NCBI GenBank assembly: GCA_036337945.1
Contig: JAYZDF010000144.1
Location: forward strand, 1 to 43,495
Origin: JAYZDF01 sp036337945
GTDB lineage: Bacteria; Myxococcota; Kuafuiibacteriia; Kuafuiibacteriales; Kuafuiibacteriaceae
Length of the DNA stretch: 43,495 nt
Reading direction: 5' to 3'
Part shown: positions 15,666 to 23,314 of the stretch, piece by piece
How the letters are laid out: each line of letters starts with the position of its first letter
How positions within the stretch are numbered: position 1 is the stretch's first letter
Position numbers and translations under genes: made by a program
Notes under the pieces: generated by a model
The model's database searches: none
Seen by the model: the letters and a program-made list of their open reading frames with translations, nothing else
Told to the model about the DNA's origin: nothing

Positions 15666-17645
15666 TTATTTTCTTGAAAAACGCAATTGCTCAAGAAGGG
15701 CTGTATCGAGCTCTTCGTCTGTTTTGATTGTATTTAAGCGACGAAGTCGCCGAAGCATCAGGTTAATTTTTTGATTGTGTTTCAACGGAATGTCGTTTTC
15801 AACAAAGTATTTGTGATACAGGATTGGTCCCGGAATAATCGAAGTAAGATAGGCCATTTCCCTTAGGCTCAGTAGATTGTGAGGTTTACCAAAGTAATAT
15901 TGAGAGGCCTTTGAAAGTCCATAAATATTCGGGCCCCATTCAATAACATTCATGTACAGTTCAAAAATAGTCTCTTTCGATAGAGAAGACTCTAGTAAGA
16001 ATGTTAAGAAGAGCTCCTGCACTTTTCGCAGTGCTGTACGATCTCTCGATAAAAACAAATTTTTAACTAACTGCTGAGTGAGCGTTGAACCACCGCGAAC
16101 TTGGCTAGTTGACGTTAGGCCCGCGACTACAGCCGCCTTGATGGCATCTAGATCTACCCCTTTGTGTACAAAAAAGCTGGCGTCTTCGGATACCTGAATT
16201 AGGCGTCTCTGAGAATACGGAACTTTCTTATAGTCAATCCAGCTTTTCGTCATCGGACCGGTCTGAAAGCCTTGTTCACTTCGTCCAGTTTTGGTCAGAG
16301 GATAGTAGGTGAAAGGCATAGAAAGATAAGTGAGTCCGTGAGCCTGGTTGCTCTCGTTTACTCCAGCTAGGCTATGGTCTAAACTAAGCACCCAGTCCTC
16401 TGGAGCGTTGAGCGCTCCAGAAATCGAAAACTTTAATGCAAATAAAGCGGTTGCGGAGAGTTCTTTGAGAGAGTCCGGACGTTTGGTTCCGGGAATTGAC
16501 TCAAGCAATTGAAGCATCGAAATTGTTGGGAGCTCTAATTGCGCGGTGAACTTTGGACTTCCTTCGCTAAGCGAGGCATCTAGAGAAAAAAAGGCGGGAA
16601 CACCATTGACCTCAAAAAGCCCATTCTCGATGACGAACCTATTCTTTACCAAATTAACTTTGAGTCGCACTTTTTGTCGTGCTCGAAAGCCTTGAAGTCG
16701 TTTCGATGAAACAAGCCGATTCGCAATATCTACGTTTGATTGAATTAAATCGATATCCATGGTGACGAGGCCCGACTCTTTTTCATAGTAGACACCGATT
16801 TGTCCCCGTGTTGGCAATCTACGGACATCTAAGCCAGCAGCGGCAAATAAGGGTCCAAATGAATTTGCTAAGTCACCTGAGACGCGACCTGTAACGTCCC
16901 AGCCTAATGCTGTTGGTAACGCTCGTCCTATGATTTCGAGCCCCGTTAATGGCTCGGTCAATTGTATTGTTGCTGCCGATTGTGATCCACGTTTTTGGAT
17001 TGTGACACTACCGTCAATCGGACCAAAGCTTCCCTTTGATAATCTTCCGGGCAAAGGAAGTTTGTTCCAATTCACCTGCATGTCATCAAATACAACTTTC
17101 ACCTCGCGCAAACCAGGGCGCTTCTGCGGCCCGGAAGCCTCTCGTGGGATAACCGTTGTGGCTTTCGCTTGTCGTGAACTCGATTTCGTCGTTTGAACAG
17201 CGGTTTGTCCCCCTTCGACATCGAGATTAAGGTTTTTGAGTACGAGTCTTATGGCGCGGAATCCGGAACCAACAGCAGATGGCCACTGCTCAACGCAGGC
17301 GCTGTCCATCTTCGCCGAGAAACGATAAGGGGCTCGCCGCCGAAAAAATTGAGAGGACTGTAAGCAAGGTTCATATGCCCAACCAAAATTTACACCACCC
17401 ATTTGATCTATAGACAAGCCGGTTCGCCGACTTACTTGCTCTGCGAGTTCATCTGCAATGGCGATTTTGACCCGCTTTGAATTTAAGATGAATCTAGGGC
17501 TGAAGAGCAAAAGTGCAACAATGAACGGACCCGCGAAAAATAAGATTCGAGCGAGCCGTGCTTCGCCGCTGACTCGACCACGGTTTTTTTGTCTGGGACG
17601 TGGTGCAATTTCGTCAACTGACATTTCCGATGGATCAGTGCCCAC
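15666..17645 (-). CDS. Monofunctional peptidoglycan glycosyltransferase (GT51) with long AsmA-like N-terminal region
   Basis: A 659-residue protein. One membrane anchor lies near residues 34-54 (FAGPFIVALLLFSPRF). Residues ~60-440 are a beta-rich periplasmic region that resembles AsmA-type repeats. The C-terminal GT51 domain (~465-640) carries the catalytic glutamate E487 in VSEDASFFVHKGVD. It continues with RGGSTLTQQLVKNLFLSRDR, ETIFELYMNVIEWG and ASQYYFGKP, matching the transglycosylase part of class A PBPs and MtgA. No transpeptidase domain is present, so it polymerises lipid II but cannot cross-link. It ends 7 nt from the CULT gene, tail to tail. The GT51 call is firm; the AsmA-like call is by general appearance. 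Confidence 0.85.
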   Translation of the reverse strand: MGTDPSEMSVDEIAPRPRQKNRGRVSGEARLARILFFAGPFIVALLLFSPRFILNSKRVKIAIADELAEQVSRRTGLSIDQMGGVNFGWAYEPCLQSSQFFRRRAPYRFSAKMDSACVEQWPSAVGSGFRAIRLVLKNLNLDVEGGQTAVQTTKSSSRQAKATTVIPREASGPQKRPGLREVKVVFDDMQVNWNKLPLPGRLSKGSFGPIDGSVTIQKRGSQSAATIQLTEPLTGLEIIGRALPTALGWDVTGRVSGDLANSFGPLFAAAGLDVRRLPTRGQIGVYYEKESGLVTMDIDLIQSNVDIANRLVSSKRLQGFRARQKVRLKVNLVKNRFVIENGLFEVNGVPAFFSLDASLSEGSPKFTAQLELPTISMLQLLESIPGTKRPDSLKELSATALFALKFSISGALNAPEDWVLSLDHSLAGVNESNQAHGLTYLSMPFTYYPLTKTGRSEQGFQTGPMTKSWIDYKKVPYSQRRLIQVSEDASFFVHKGVDLDAIKAAVVAGLTSTSQVRGGSTLTQQLVKNLFLSRDRTALRKVQELFLTFLLESSLSKETIFELYMNVIEWGPNIYGLSKASQYYFGKPHNLLSLREMAYLTSIIPGPILYHKYFVENDIPLKHNQKINLMLRRLRRLNTIKTDEELDTALLEQLRFSRK

Positions 17646-17714
17646 AAATCATTCCATAGCATAAAAAAAGACTCCTCGGGATAAGCTATGCGCAAAACTC
17701 ATGGAGGGTACTTG

Positions 17715-17734
17715 CCTAAGGAGGTCTTCCTAGG
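17715..17734 (+). promoter_or_regulatory. Hairpin containing an AAGGAGG sequence upstream of a small exported protein gene
   Basis: CCTAAGGA (17715-17722) and TCCTAGG (17728-17734) can pair with one bulged A, around the loop GGTCT. The left arm and loop contain a perfect AAGGAGG (17718-17724), but this lies 21 nt before the ATG at 17746, too far for a standard ribosome site. It could be a folded leader, a processing site, or chance. Its role is unproven. Confidence 0.3.
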
Positions 17735-17745
17735 GTCTATTATCA

Positions 17746-18105
17746 ATGATGAAGAAATTCGTACTGTTCCTTTTAGTGATTATAGCCGTGCAGAGCTATG
17801 GGATTTATGGTGCGAGTCAGGCCAGTCGGATTGTGTACACATGTGAATTGGAGATAGGACCGCTTTGTTATAACTGGTCTGAGACGGCTCTCTCGAAAAC
17901 ACTCGGTGTCGAGAACACTGAAAAAATCGAAAAGAAACTCGCTGAGGCGAAAAAATCTTTCGAGAAAGATTTCCTCGACAAGATTATGAAAACGGATAAG
18001 TCCAAACTAGATAAGTTCTTCGACTCTGTCACTAAAGGAGCTTCGGAAGGATTTGATAAGGCCAAAGAAGCGGCAACGAAGGTCCTGGATAAGATCGAAA
18101 AATAA
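17746..18105 (+). CDS. Small exported helical protein of unknown function
   Basis: A 119-residue protein. Residues 1-~22 are a signal peptide (MMKKFVLFLLVIIAVQSYG, then AxA-like GAS). The mature part opens with a short cysteine pair (YTCELEIGPLCYNW). It then becomes one long, highly charged K/E/D-rich amphipathic helix to the end (TEKIEKKLAEAKKSFEKDFL, later FDKAKEAATKVLDKIEK). The two cysteines, ~11 apart, could form a disulfide in the periplasm. It is divergent from the glycosyltransferase gene and convergent with priA, so it is its own transcription unit. I recognise no family. The clean signal peptide and helical periodicity support a real gene. Confidence 0.72.
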   Translation: MMKKFVLFLLVIIAVQSYGIYGASQASRIVYTCELEIGPLCYNWSETALSKTLGVENTEKIEKKLAEAKKSFEKDFLDKIMKTDKSKLDKFFDSVTKGASEGFDKAKEAATKVLDKIEK

Positions 18106-18112
18106 ATGCCGT

Positions 18113-20521
18113 CTACAGTAGATCGTGTGCATCAACATCATAAATTACGTCCACGGATGATGGTACGTTCTTCAGACTTTTTTGTAGAGACCTCATGTTC
18201 GCTACGAGTAATGCGGGTTTAGGCGCGAGGATAAGCATAAGCTTACGATGTTTGCCTTTAATTTTTTCGATGGGTGCGGCAACAGGTCCCCGAATAGAAG
18301 TTGAAAATTGCTGGCTAAGGCTTCGTGCAAGTTGACCTAGTCGCCGACTAGTCTCTTCTATTTTTTTCTCATCGAGGGACTCAACTCTAATAACGCCGAG
18401 TCGACTAAAGGGCGGATAGTTCGTTTTCTCGCGGGATGACGCTTCAATTTCGTAGAATTTATCATCATCATGATCAATGGCGCATTTCAAAGCAAAGTGG
18501 TTGGGCTGGAAGGTTTGTATAATCACGTGACCAGGACGGTCTCCACGTCCTGCGCGTCCCGCAACTTGGGTAATTAGCTGAAAGGTTTTCTCCGCGGCGC
18601 GAAAATCAGGAAAGCCAAGTGAGCTATCTGCGCAAATGATCCCGACTAACGTGACCCTTGGAAAGTCATGACCTTTGGCAACCATTTGTGTTCCGATAAG
18701 AATATCTGCTTCATGATTTCTAAAGGCACTTAGATTTTTCTCTAAAGCGCCCGTTTTACTGGTAATATCTCGGTCTAGTCGAATAATGTTTCCACCAGGG
18801 AGGAGTCTTGCAACTTCTTCTGCAACTCTTTGTGTACCTGCTCCATAAGGTTGCATCGCGTTAGCACCACATTCGTTACATTTATTTGAATATTGTTCAG
18901 TCGCGTTGCAGTAGTGACATACGAGCACATTAGCGTGTTTATGGTGAGTGAGCGACACGTCGCAACTTGCGCACTTCTTCGCGGCACCGCACTGGTCGCA
19001 GACCAAAACTGTGTTGAAGCCTCTGCGGTTTAGAAACAGTATTGCTTGTTCTTTTCGTTCGACCGTTTGAATCAGCGCGTCAGCAAGCTGGCGAGAAATA
19101 AGTGGAACTTCACCTTTTGCATCGCGAGCGCACCGACCCAAATCAACGGTGGTAACACTCGGGAGAGGTTGAGAAGCAAAACGCTTTGCGAGTCTCAGTT
19201 CCTGAATTCTGTCCGATTTTGCTAATCGTCTCGTTTCTAGTGAAGGGGTAGCTGACCCTAAAACAACAACAGCATCGGCTCGATGAGCGCGCACTAGCGC
19301 GAGGTCCCTGCCGTTGTAGCGGACATCTGAGTGCTGCTTAAACGAACTGTCATGTTCTTCGTCGACAATAACTAGTCCTAAGTTGTTTACGGGCGCCCAC
19401 ACAGCGGAACGAGGACCAAGAGCGATTCCGGCCTTCTCCCGAAAAAGTTTAGCCCAACCGTCACGTCGTTGCTTGTCGGTCATGGCAGAATGAAGAACGA
19501 CAACATCATCTGCAAATCTTTCTCGAAAGCGAGCTTCGAGCTGAGATGTCAGAGCAATCTCAGGAACCAAGACAATCGCGGTACGGTTTTGTTTACGAAC
19601 TCGTTCGATTGCTCGGAGATATACCTCAGTTTTTCCTGAGCCCGTTACCCCTCGCAACAAAAACGCAGCGTGCGCTTTTGCGTCAATTTCTGAGCAAATG
19701 GGAGTTAGTACCTCGCGCTGTTCTGCGGTGAGTTGGACTTGTCGCGTATCTTCGCCAATAACAGCTGCCTTTTGATCTATTTGTTTCTTGTAGGTTCTAA
19801 TCAGTCCCTTTTTTTCAAGGCCTCGAATTGTATTACGCGCAGGTGTGACCCCTAAGAGTTGATTTATCTCCGGTCTACTTAATGGCCCTTGAGCAAGGGC
19901 AACGTAAAGCGCTTCTTGTTTTGAGCCCCGTCTCAATTTTTTAGGTTCGGTCTCCTCTAATCGCTGGATAACTTCAACTTGCTTTTCGGTTTCTTGCACG
20001 TGGAACTGTTCGATAGCTTCGATCAATAGGAGTTTTTCAAGGTGCCTTATAAATTTAGCATTCTGTTTATCTTTCCGTATTCCTCGTGGTTTTGATGCAC
20101 GTTCGAGCAATTCACGGTGTTCTTCAACAAGGTCGTCAGAAGCGACTGCTGCGGTCCCACTTTGGGTGATTCGGTAGCGCCGACTCGAAGCAGCAGTAAC
20201 ACCAGGGGGAAGGGCTATTCGAAGAATTTCTCCTTCCGGTTCTAAGTAGTAATCTGATGCGAATCGAACAAGGTCGATGAGATCAGAGCGTAAAATTGGG
20301 TCAGGGTCTAGAATTTCGGTGATACTTTTTAGTTTCCCTTTATATGCTTCAAGAGTTTCTCTTTCATGAAGGTCTCTGACGAACCCAGTCACTCGTCTTC
20401 TTCCAAAGGGAATTAGAACTCGATGTCCAATTTGAATTTTATCGTCAAGATGATTGGGAATCGAATAATGAAAGCGCCCTTCAACAGGAAGAGTGACGAT
20501 CACCTCTGCTACACGCACCAT
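18113..20521 (-). CDS. priA: Primosomal replication restart helicase PriA
   Basis: An 802-residue helicase that reloads the replisome at stalled forks. The N-terminal 3'-DNA-binding domain begins VRVAEVIVTLPVEGRFHYS (1-~100), followed by a winged-helix linker. Helicase motifs include Walker A GVTGSGKTEVYL (291-302), LVPEIALTSQ, VIVDEEHDSSFKQ with DEEH at 387-390, and LGSATPSLE. The zinc-binding insertion has eight cysteines between 508 and 551 (CDQC, CASC, CHYC, CNEC). The later motifs ILIGTQMVAKGHDFP and TQVAGRAGRGDRPG follow. ATG 20521 gives the canonical N-terminus. It lies 3 nt downstream of a LolA-like gene on the same strand. Very secure. Confidence 0.96.
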   Translation of the reverse strand: MVRVAEVIVTLPVEGRFHYSIPNHLDDKIQIGHRVLIPFGRRRVTGFVRDLHERETLEAYKGKLKSITEILDPDPILRSDLIDLVRFASDYYLEPEGEILRIALPPGVTAASSRRYRITQSGTAAVASDDLVEEHRELLERASKPRGIRKDKQNAKFIRHLEKLLLIEAIEQFHVQETEKQVEVIQRLEETEPKKLRRGSKQEALYVALAQGPLSRPEINQLLGVTPARNTIRGLEKKGLIRTYKKQIDQKAAVIGEDTRQVQLTAEQREVLTPICSEIDAKAHAAFLLRGVTGSGKTEVYLRAIERVRKQNRTAIVLVPEIALTSQLEARFRERFADDVVVLHSAMTDKQRRDGWAKLFREKAGIALGPRSAVWAPVNNLGLVIVDEEHDSSFKQHSDVRYNGRDLALVRAHRADAVVVLGSATPSLETRRLAKSDRIQELRLAKRFASQPLPSVTTVDLGRCARDAKGEVPLISRQLADALIQTVERKEQAILFLNRRGFNTVLVCDQCGAAKKCASCDVSLTHHKHANVLVCHYCNATEQYSNKCNECGANAMQPYGAGTQRVAEEVARLLPGGNIIRLDRDITSKTGALEKNLSAFRNHEADILIGTQMVAKGHDFPRVTLVGIICADSSLGFPDFRAAEKTFQLITQVAGRAGRGDRPGHVIIQTFQPNHFALKCAIDHDDDKFYEIEASSREKTNYPPFSRLGVIRVESLDEKKIEETSRRLGQLARSLSQQFSTSIRGPVAAPIEKIKGKHRKLMLILAPKPALLVANMRSLQKSLKNVPSSVDVIYDVDAHDLL

Positions 20522-20524
20522 TGT

Positions 20525-21280
20525 TTATTTTTGGGTTGGGATATTTAAAAGTGCCGTATCAATTTTTGGATTCACCTCCACACGGTGAAACACGAGACGG
20601 TCGGTAAGCTTCCCATCTTTGAACGTATCGATTTGCCTAGGATGCCATTCTCCGGTTTGTGCAGATCCGTAGCCGAGCCAGCGAATTTCTATGTTTTCGT
20701 CTGTTTTCGAATCTCGGTAGATAAATCGAACGGGTACGCGTAGATCTTTATGTATCCATACTTGCGGTGAGTCGAGGTCACCAGGCTTAGCTCCAATGAC
20801 CCAAACAATCTCTTTATTAAAGCGGTTCAGACTTACGGTCTTTGTTTTCACTTTATATGTCTTCAGGGCTCGTAGTGCGCGTGCACCATTTTCGTCTTTT
20901 GAACTGTCAATTAAGAAGACCGATTCGAGAGCAGACTTTGCACTGATACCCTTCAATGGCGGTTTCCCGTCCGTAAATTTGTATTGTTTTCCTTGGGTGA
21001 TGAGGTCGACCTGGGTCTCTATTGATGACTTATACTCTGTTCTCAAGCCAGTCTTACTCTTAAGAGCTCGCCAAACTCGCTTTTTAGCAATGTTGGTGTC
21101 CGGATCCAGCGCTCTTCCGTGGACAATAAGTGTGTCGTACTTTAGGGCGGCTCGTCTGGCTCGCACAGATTCCAGGATCGCACTCGAAGGCAGTATGTAT
21201 GCGAGCGCCGAATTACTAAAAAATATACCGATACACGCGATGACGACGATGGCATGTCTCGCGGAGAATGATTGCCGCAT
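20525..21280 (-). CDS. Exported LolA-like protein
   Basis: A 251-residue protein from ATG 21280, chosen because MRQSFSARHAIVVIACIGIF followed by FSNSALA is a good signal peptide; the frame is open further upstream but would run into the divergent gene. The mature part is beta-rich. The C-terminal region, with DLDSPQVWIHKDLRVPVRF, DENIEIRWLGYG and HPRQIDTFKDGKLTDRLVF, resembles LolA/LolB-like outer-membrane lipoprotein-sorting folds, with the usual closing 'IDTALLNIP'. It is upstream of priA by 3 nt and divergent from an outer-membrane barrel protein. A periplasmic lipid- or lipoprotein-binding role is inferred from fold resemblance only. Confidence 0.65.
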   Translation of the reverse strand: MRQSFSARHAIVVIACIGIFFSNSALAYILPSSAILESVRARRAALKYDTLIVHGRALDPDTNIAKKRVWRALKSKTGLRTEYKSSIETQVDLITQGKQYKFTDGKPPLKGISAKSALESVFLIDSSKDENGARALRALKTYKVKTKTVSLNRFNKEIVWVIGAKPGDLDSPQVWIHKDLRVPVRFIYRDSKTDENIEIRWLGYGSAQTGEWHPRQIDTFKDGKLTDRLVFHRVEVNPKIDTALLNIPTQK

Positions 21281-21402
21281 AAGGTATTTGCTAGCACACG
21301 TGGGTGTTCGGACCAAGTTCACAGCTTCGCTGACTCCTCGATTTTTGATCAGTGGGCTCTCGGACTTGCGCTTCTGATCGTGACGGGATATTTCACAGTT
21401 CC

Positions 21403-22254
21403 GTGAGAAGGTTATTTTTGGTGGCTTTGGCGATGCTCTTCGCCTCTTCTGCATATGCCTATCAATTCGAAGGCACGCAAACGATGGCCTTAGGCGGCTC
21501 GGGCCGGGCTCTTGTAACCGGCAATGATGCGATTAATCTCAATCCAGCTGGATTAGCTTGGGCTGAAATATACAGTCTTGAAGCAAGTGTACGAGATGAC
21601 CTTCGCGGCTCTGACACTTGGTTTAATACCTCGATCATGGATAGTCAGGCCGGACCGATTGCTGGAGGGGTTTCCTATACCTATATAGATAGGCTAGCTG
21701 AAGACGGTACGAAGACGCAGCTTGGACATCAGCTGGATTTTGCGCTGGCGACAAAACTAACCTCTTCGATGTCACTCGGAATCACCGCGCGGTACCTAAA
21801 TGGAGACGAAAGTACAGAGGACTCCGGTTACCAACTATTTACGATTGATGCCGGATACCAGTTGCGTTTATCTCAAGGACTGAGCTTAGGCTTAGTTGTC
21901 TACAACGTGACTGATACAGGACGATCGACGGCGCCCCTCACTTATGGAGGTGGTCTGTCTTACGGCTCCGATAGTTTTGGACTTCACGCGGATATTTATT
22001 TTGATGCCGATACCAACGCTGCAAAATATCTTTTTGGACTAGCCTACCTTCTTTCGGCTAACTTTCCCCTTCGTTTAGGAACCAATTACGATGAAGCAGA
22101 CGAATCAGTATTCGTGAGTGGTGGAATTGGATATCAGACTGCGGGTCTGTCCGCCGACCTTTCCTATCAGCAGAGGGTTGATGCTGGCAAAAATATGGAT
22201 GAAAACATCGGAGACCGTCAGCTTGCGGCATCTCTGCGTCTGAGTTTTTTCTAA
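21403..22254 (+). CDS. Outer-membrane beta-barrel protein (PorV/FadL-like repeat family)
   Basis: A 283-residue protein from GTG 21403, which gives the signal peptide MRRLFLVALAMLFASSAYA; the same frame extends upstream but without signal character. The mature start YQFEGTQTMALGGSGRALVT followed by NDAINLNPAGLAW is the hallmark of PorV/PorQ and UPF0164-type barrels ('GA.GSA....NPAGLA'). The rest is alternating beta strands (SLGITARYLN, LSLGLVVYNVTD, LPLRLG-like segments), ending in hydrophobic/aromatic SLRLSFF, as expected for outer-membrane assembly. It is divergent from the LolA-like gene. Function beyond an outer-membrane barrel is unknown. Confidence 0.8.
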   Translation: MRRLFLVALAMLFASSAYAYQFEGTQTMALGGSGRALVTGNDAINLNPAGLAWAEIYSLEASVRDDLRGSDTWFNTSIMDSQAGPIAGGVSYTYIDRLAEDGTKTQLGHQLDFALATKLTSSMSLGITARYLNGDESTEDSGYQLFTIDAGYQLRLSQGLSLGLVVYNVTDTGRSTAPLTYGGGLSYGSDSFGLHADIYFDADTNAAKYLFGLAYLLSANFPLRLGTNYDEADESVFVSGGIGYQTAGLSADLSYQQRVDAGKNMDENIGDRQLAASLRLSFF

Positions 22255-22333
22255 AAGCTCGTCATGGTTCGCGTTGGCGATTACTGCCGATGCAGGCAAA
22301 GCCGCGCGACTAAAAACGTTCTAAAAATAGAAT

Positions 22334-23191
22334 TTAGGCGAGGGCAACAGCCTCTCTTTTTCGGCGTAGTAATAAGACCGTAAGTAAAGTAACCGCTGAG
22401 ATTGCGAACCCGATAGAGATGAGCTGACTTGTCGACAACTCAAGATTACCGATGATGTTGTAAACGCCGCGTTCGCGATCTCCGCGCACCATTTCTAGTG
22501 TGGATCGCAATAGTGGATACAAAAACATATAGGTTAGGAGTTGTTGTCCATTGAATCGCTTCTTTGTGCGCATCCATTGCAAGATAAAGAAGATCGTTAA
22601 TGCGCCCGTCGACTCATAAAGCTGGACCGGATGGACATGGACTGTATGGAGCGCGTCGTCAGCGATTTGCTGTGTGTATCGCATACTGTTGTGAGCGAGG
22701 CTTCCAGCAGGGAACTGGACCGCCCCGAAATAAGATTCGCTTACTGGCCGCCCCCAACAGCATCCGGCAGCAAAACAGCCGAGTCTTCCGAAGAATTGCC
22801 CCAGAGCGACCATAGGAATAAGGGTATCTGCGATAAGTAAAAAGCTGTGTTTCTTTTTGCGGCAGTAGTAGATGCTGAACAAAACGGCTCCAATCAAACC
22901 GCCGTAAAAGACCAAACCGCCCTCCCAAATTCGGATCACCTTTAGAGGGTCTTTCGAGTAGTCTTGCTCCCAATTCACGAGGATAAATACGACCCGCGCA
23001 CCGATTAAAGCGGAGATAAGTATCCAGAAACACAGATCAAGAATGAATTGGTCGAAATCTCGCTTCGGACTGAGGTCAATTCTGCGTGCGTCGCGCACGG
23101 CCAATTGCATTCCGACCATAAAAGCGACCGCCATCATGAGTCCGTAAGTGTGGAGCTTGAAGAATCCTAAATCGATCAATACTGGGTGCAT
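22334..23191 (-). CDS. lgt: Prolipoprotein diacylglyceryl transferase
   Basis: A 285-residue membrane enzyme that adds diacylglycerol to the lipobox cysteine. ATG 23191 is chosen because it gives the canonical N-terminus MHPVLIDLGFFKLHTYGLMM and has an upstream CTAGGGG. The family features are HTYGLMMAVAF, ISALIGARVVFIL, GGLVFYGGLIGA and the Lgt signature GQFFGRLGCFAAGCCWGRP. The signature is the cysteine-rich variant (G-C-F...GCCwG) in place of the enterobacterial GNF...E form. HPVQLYES and LRSTLEMVRGDRERG follow. Convergent with the barrel protein and divergent from a giant lipoprotein. At least six lipoprotein genes in this window are likely substrates. Confidence 0.94.
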   Translation of the reverse strand: MHPVLIDLGFFKLHTYGLMMAVAFMVGMQLAVRDARRIDLSPKRDFDQFILDLCFWILISALIGARVVFILVNWEQDYSKDPLKVIRIWEGGLVFYGGLIGAVLFSIYYCRKKKHSFLLIADTLIPMVALGQFFGRLGCFAAGCCWGRPVSESYFGAVQFPAGSLAHNSMRYTQQIADDALHTVHVHPVQLYESTGALTIFFILQWMRTKKRFNGQQLLTYMFLYPLLRSTLEMVRGDRERGVYNIIGNLELSTSQLISIGFAISAVTLLTVLLLRRKREAVALA

Positions 23192-23314
23192 GAGTACGTC
23201 CCCTAGGAGTAACTCCAAAAGGTGGTGAATAAGCAACCAAGAACCGAGAGAAAATATGCCATTTAGTTGAAATTCTTGCTCGTCGAATTGGATTTCACCC
23301 GCTATACAGCGCGC

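Noticed and set aside
20796..21377. Open + strand frame of 193 codons
   Set aside because: It lies antisense to the LolA-like gene and has no family features or ribosome site.
22319..22332. TTCTA-AAAA-TAGAA hairpin between the barrel protein and lgt genes
   Set aside because: The five-pair stem has one G-C pair only, too weak to call a terminator.
23258..23285. Sigma-54-like sequence (GT-N10-GC with TTGCT) before the giant lipoprotein
   Set aside because: The invariant GG at -24 is GT here, so it fails the consensus.
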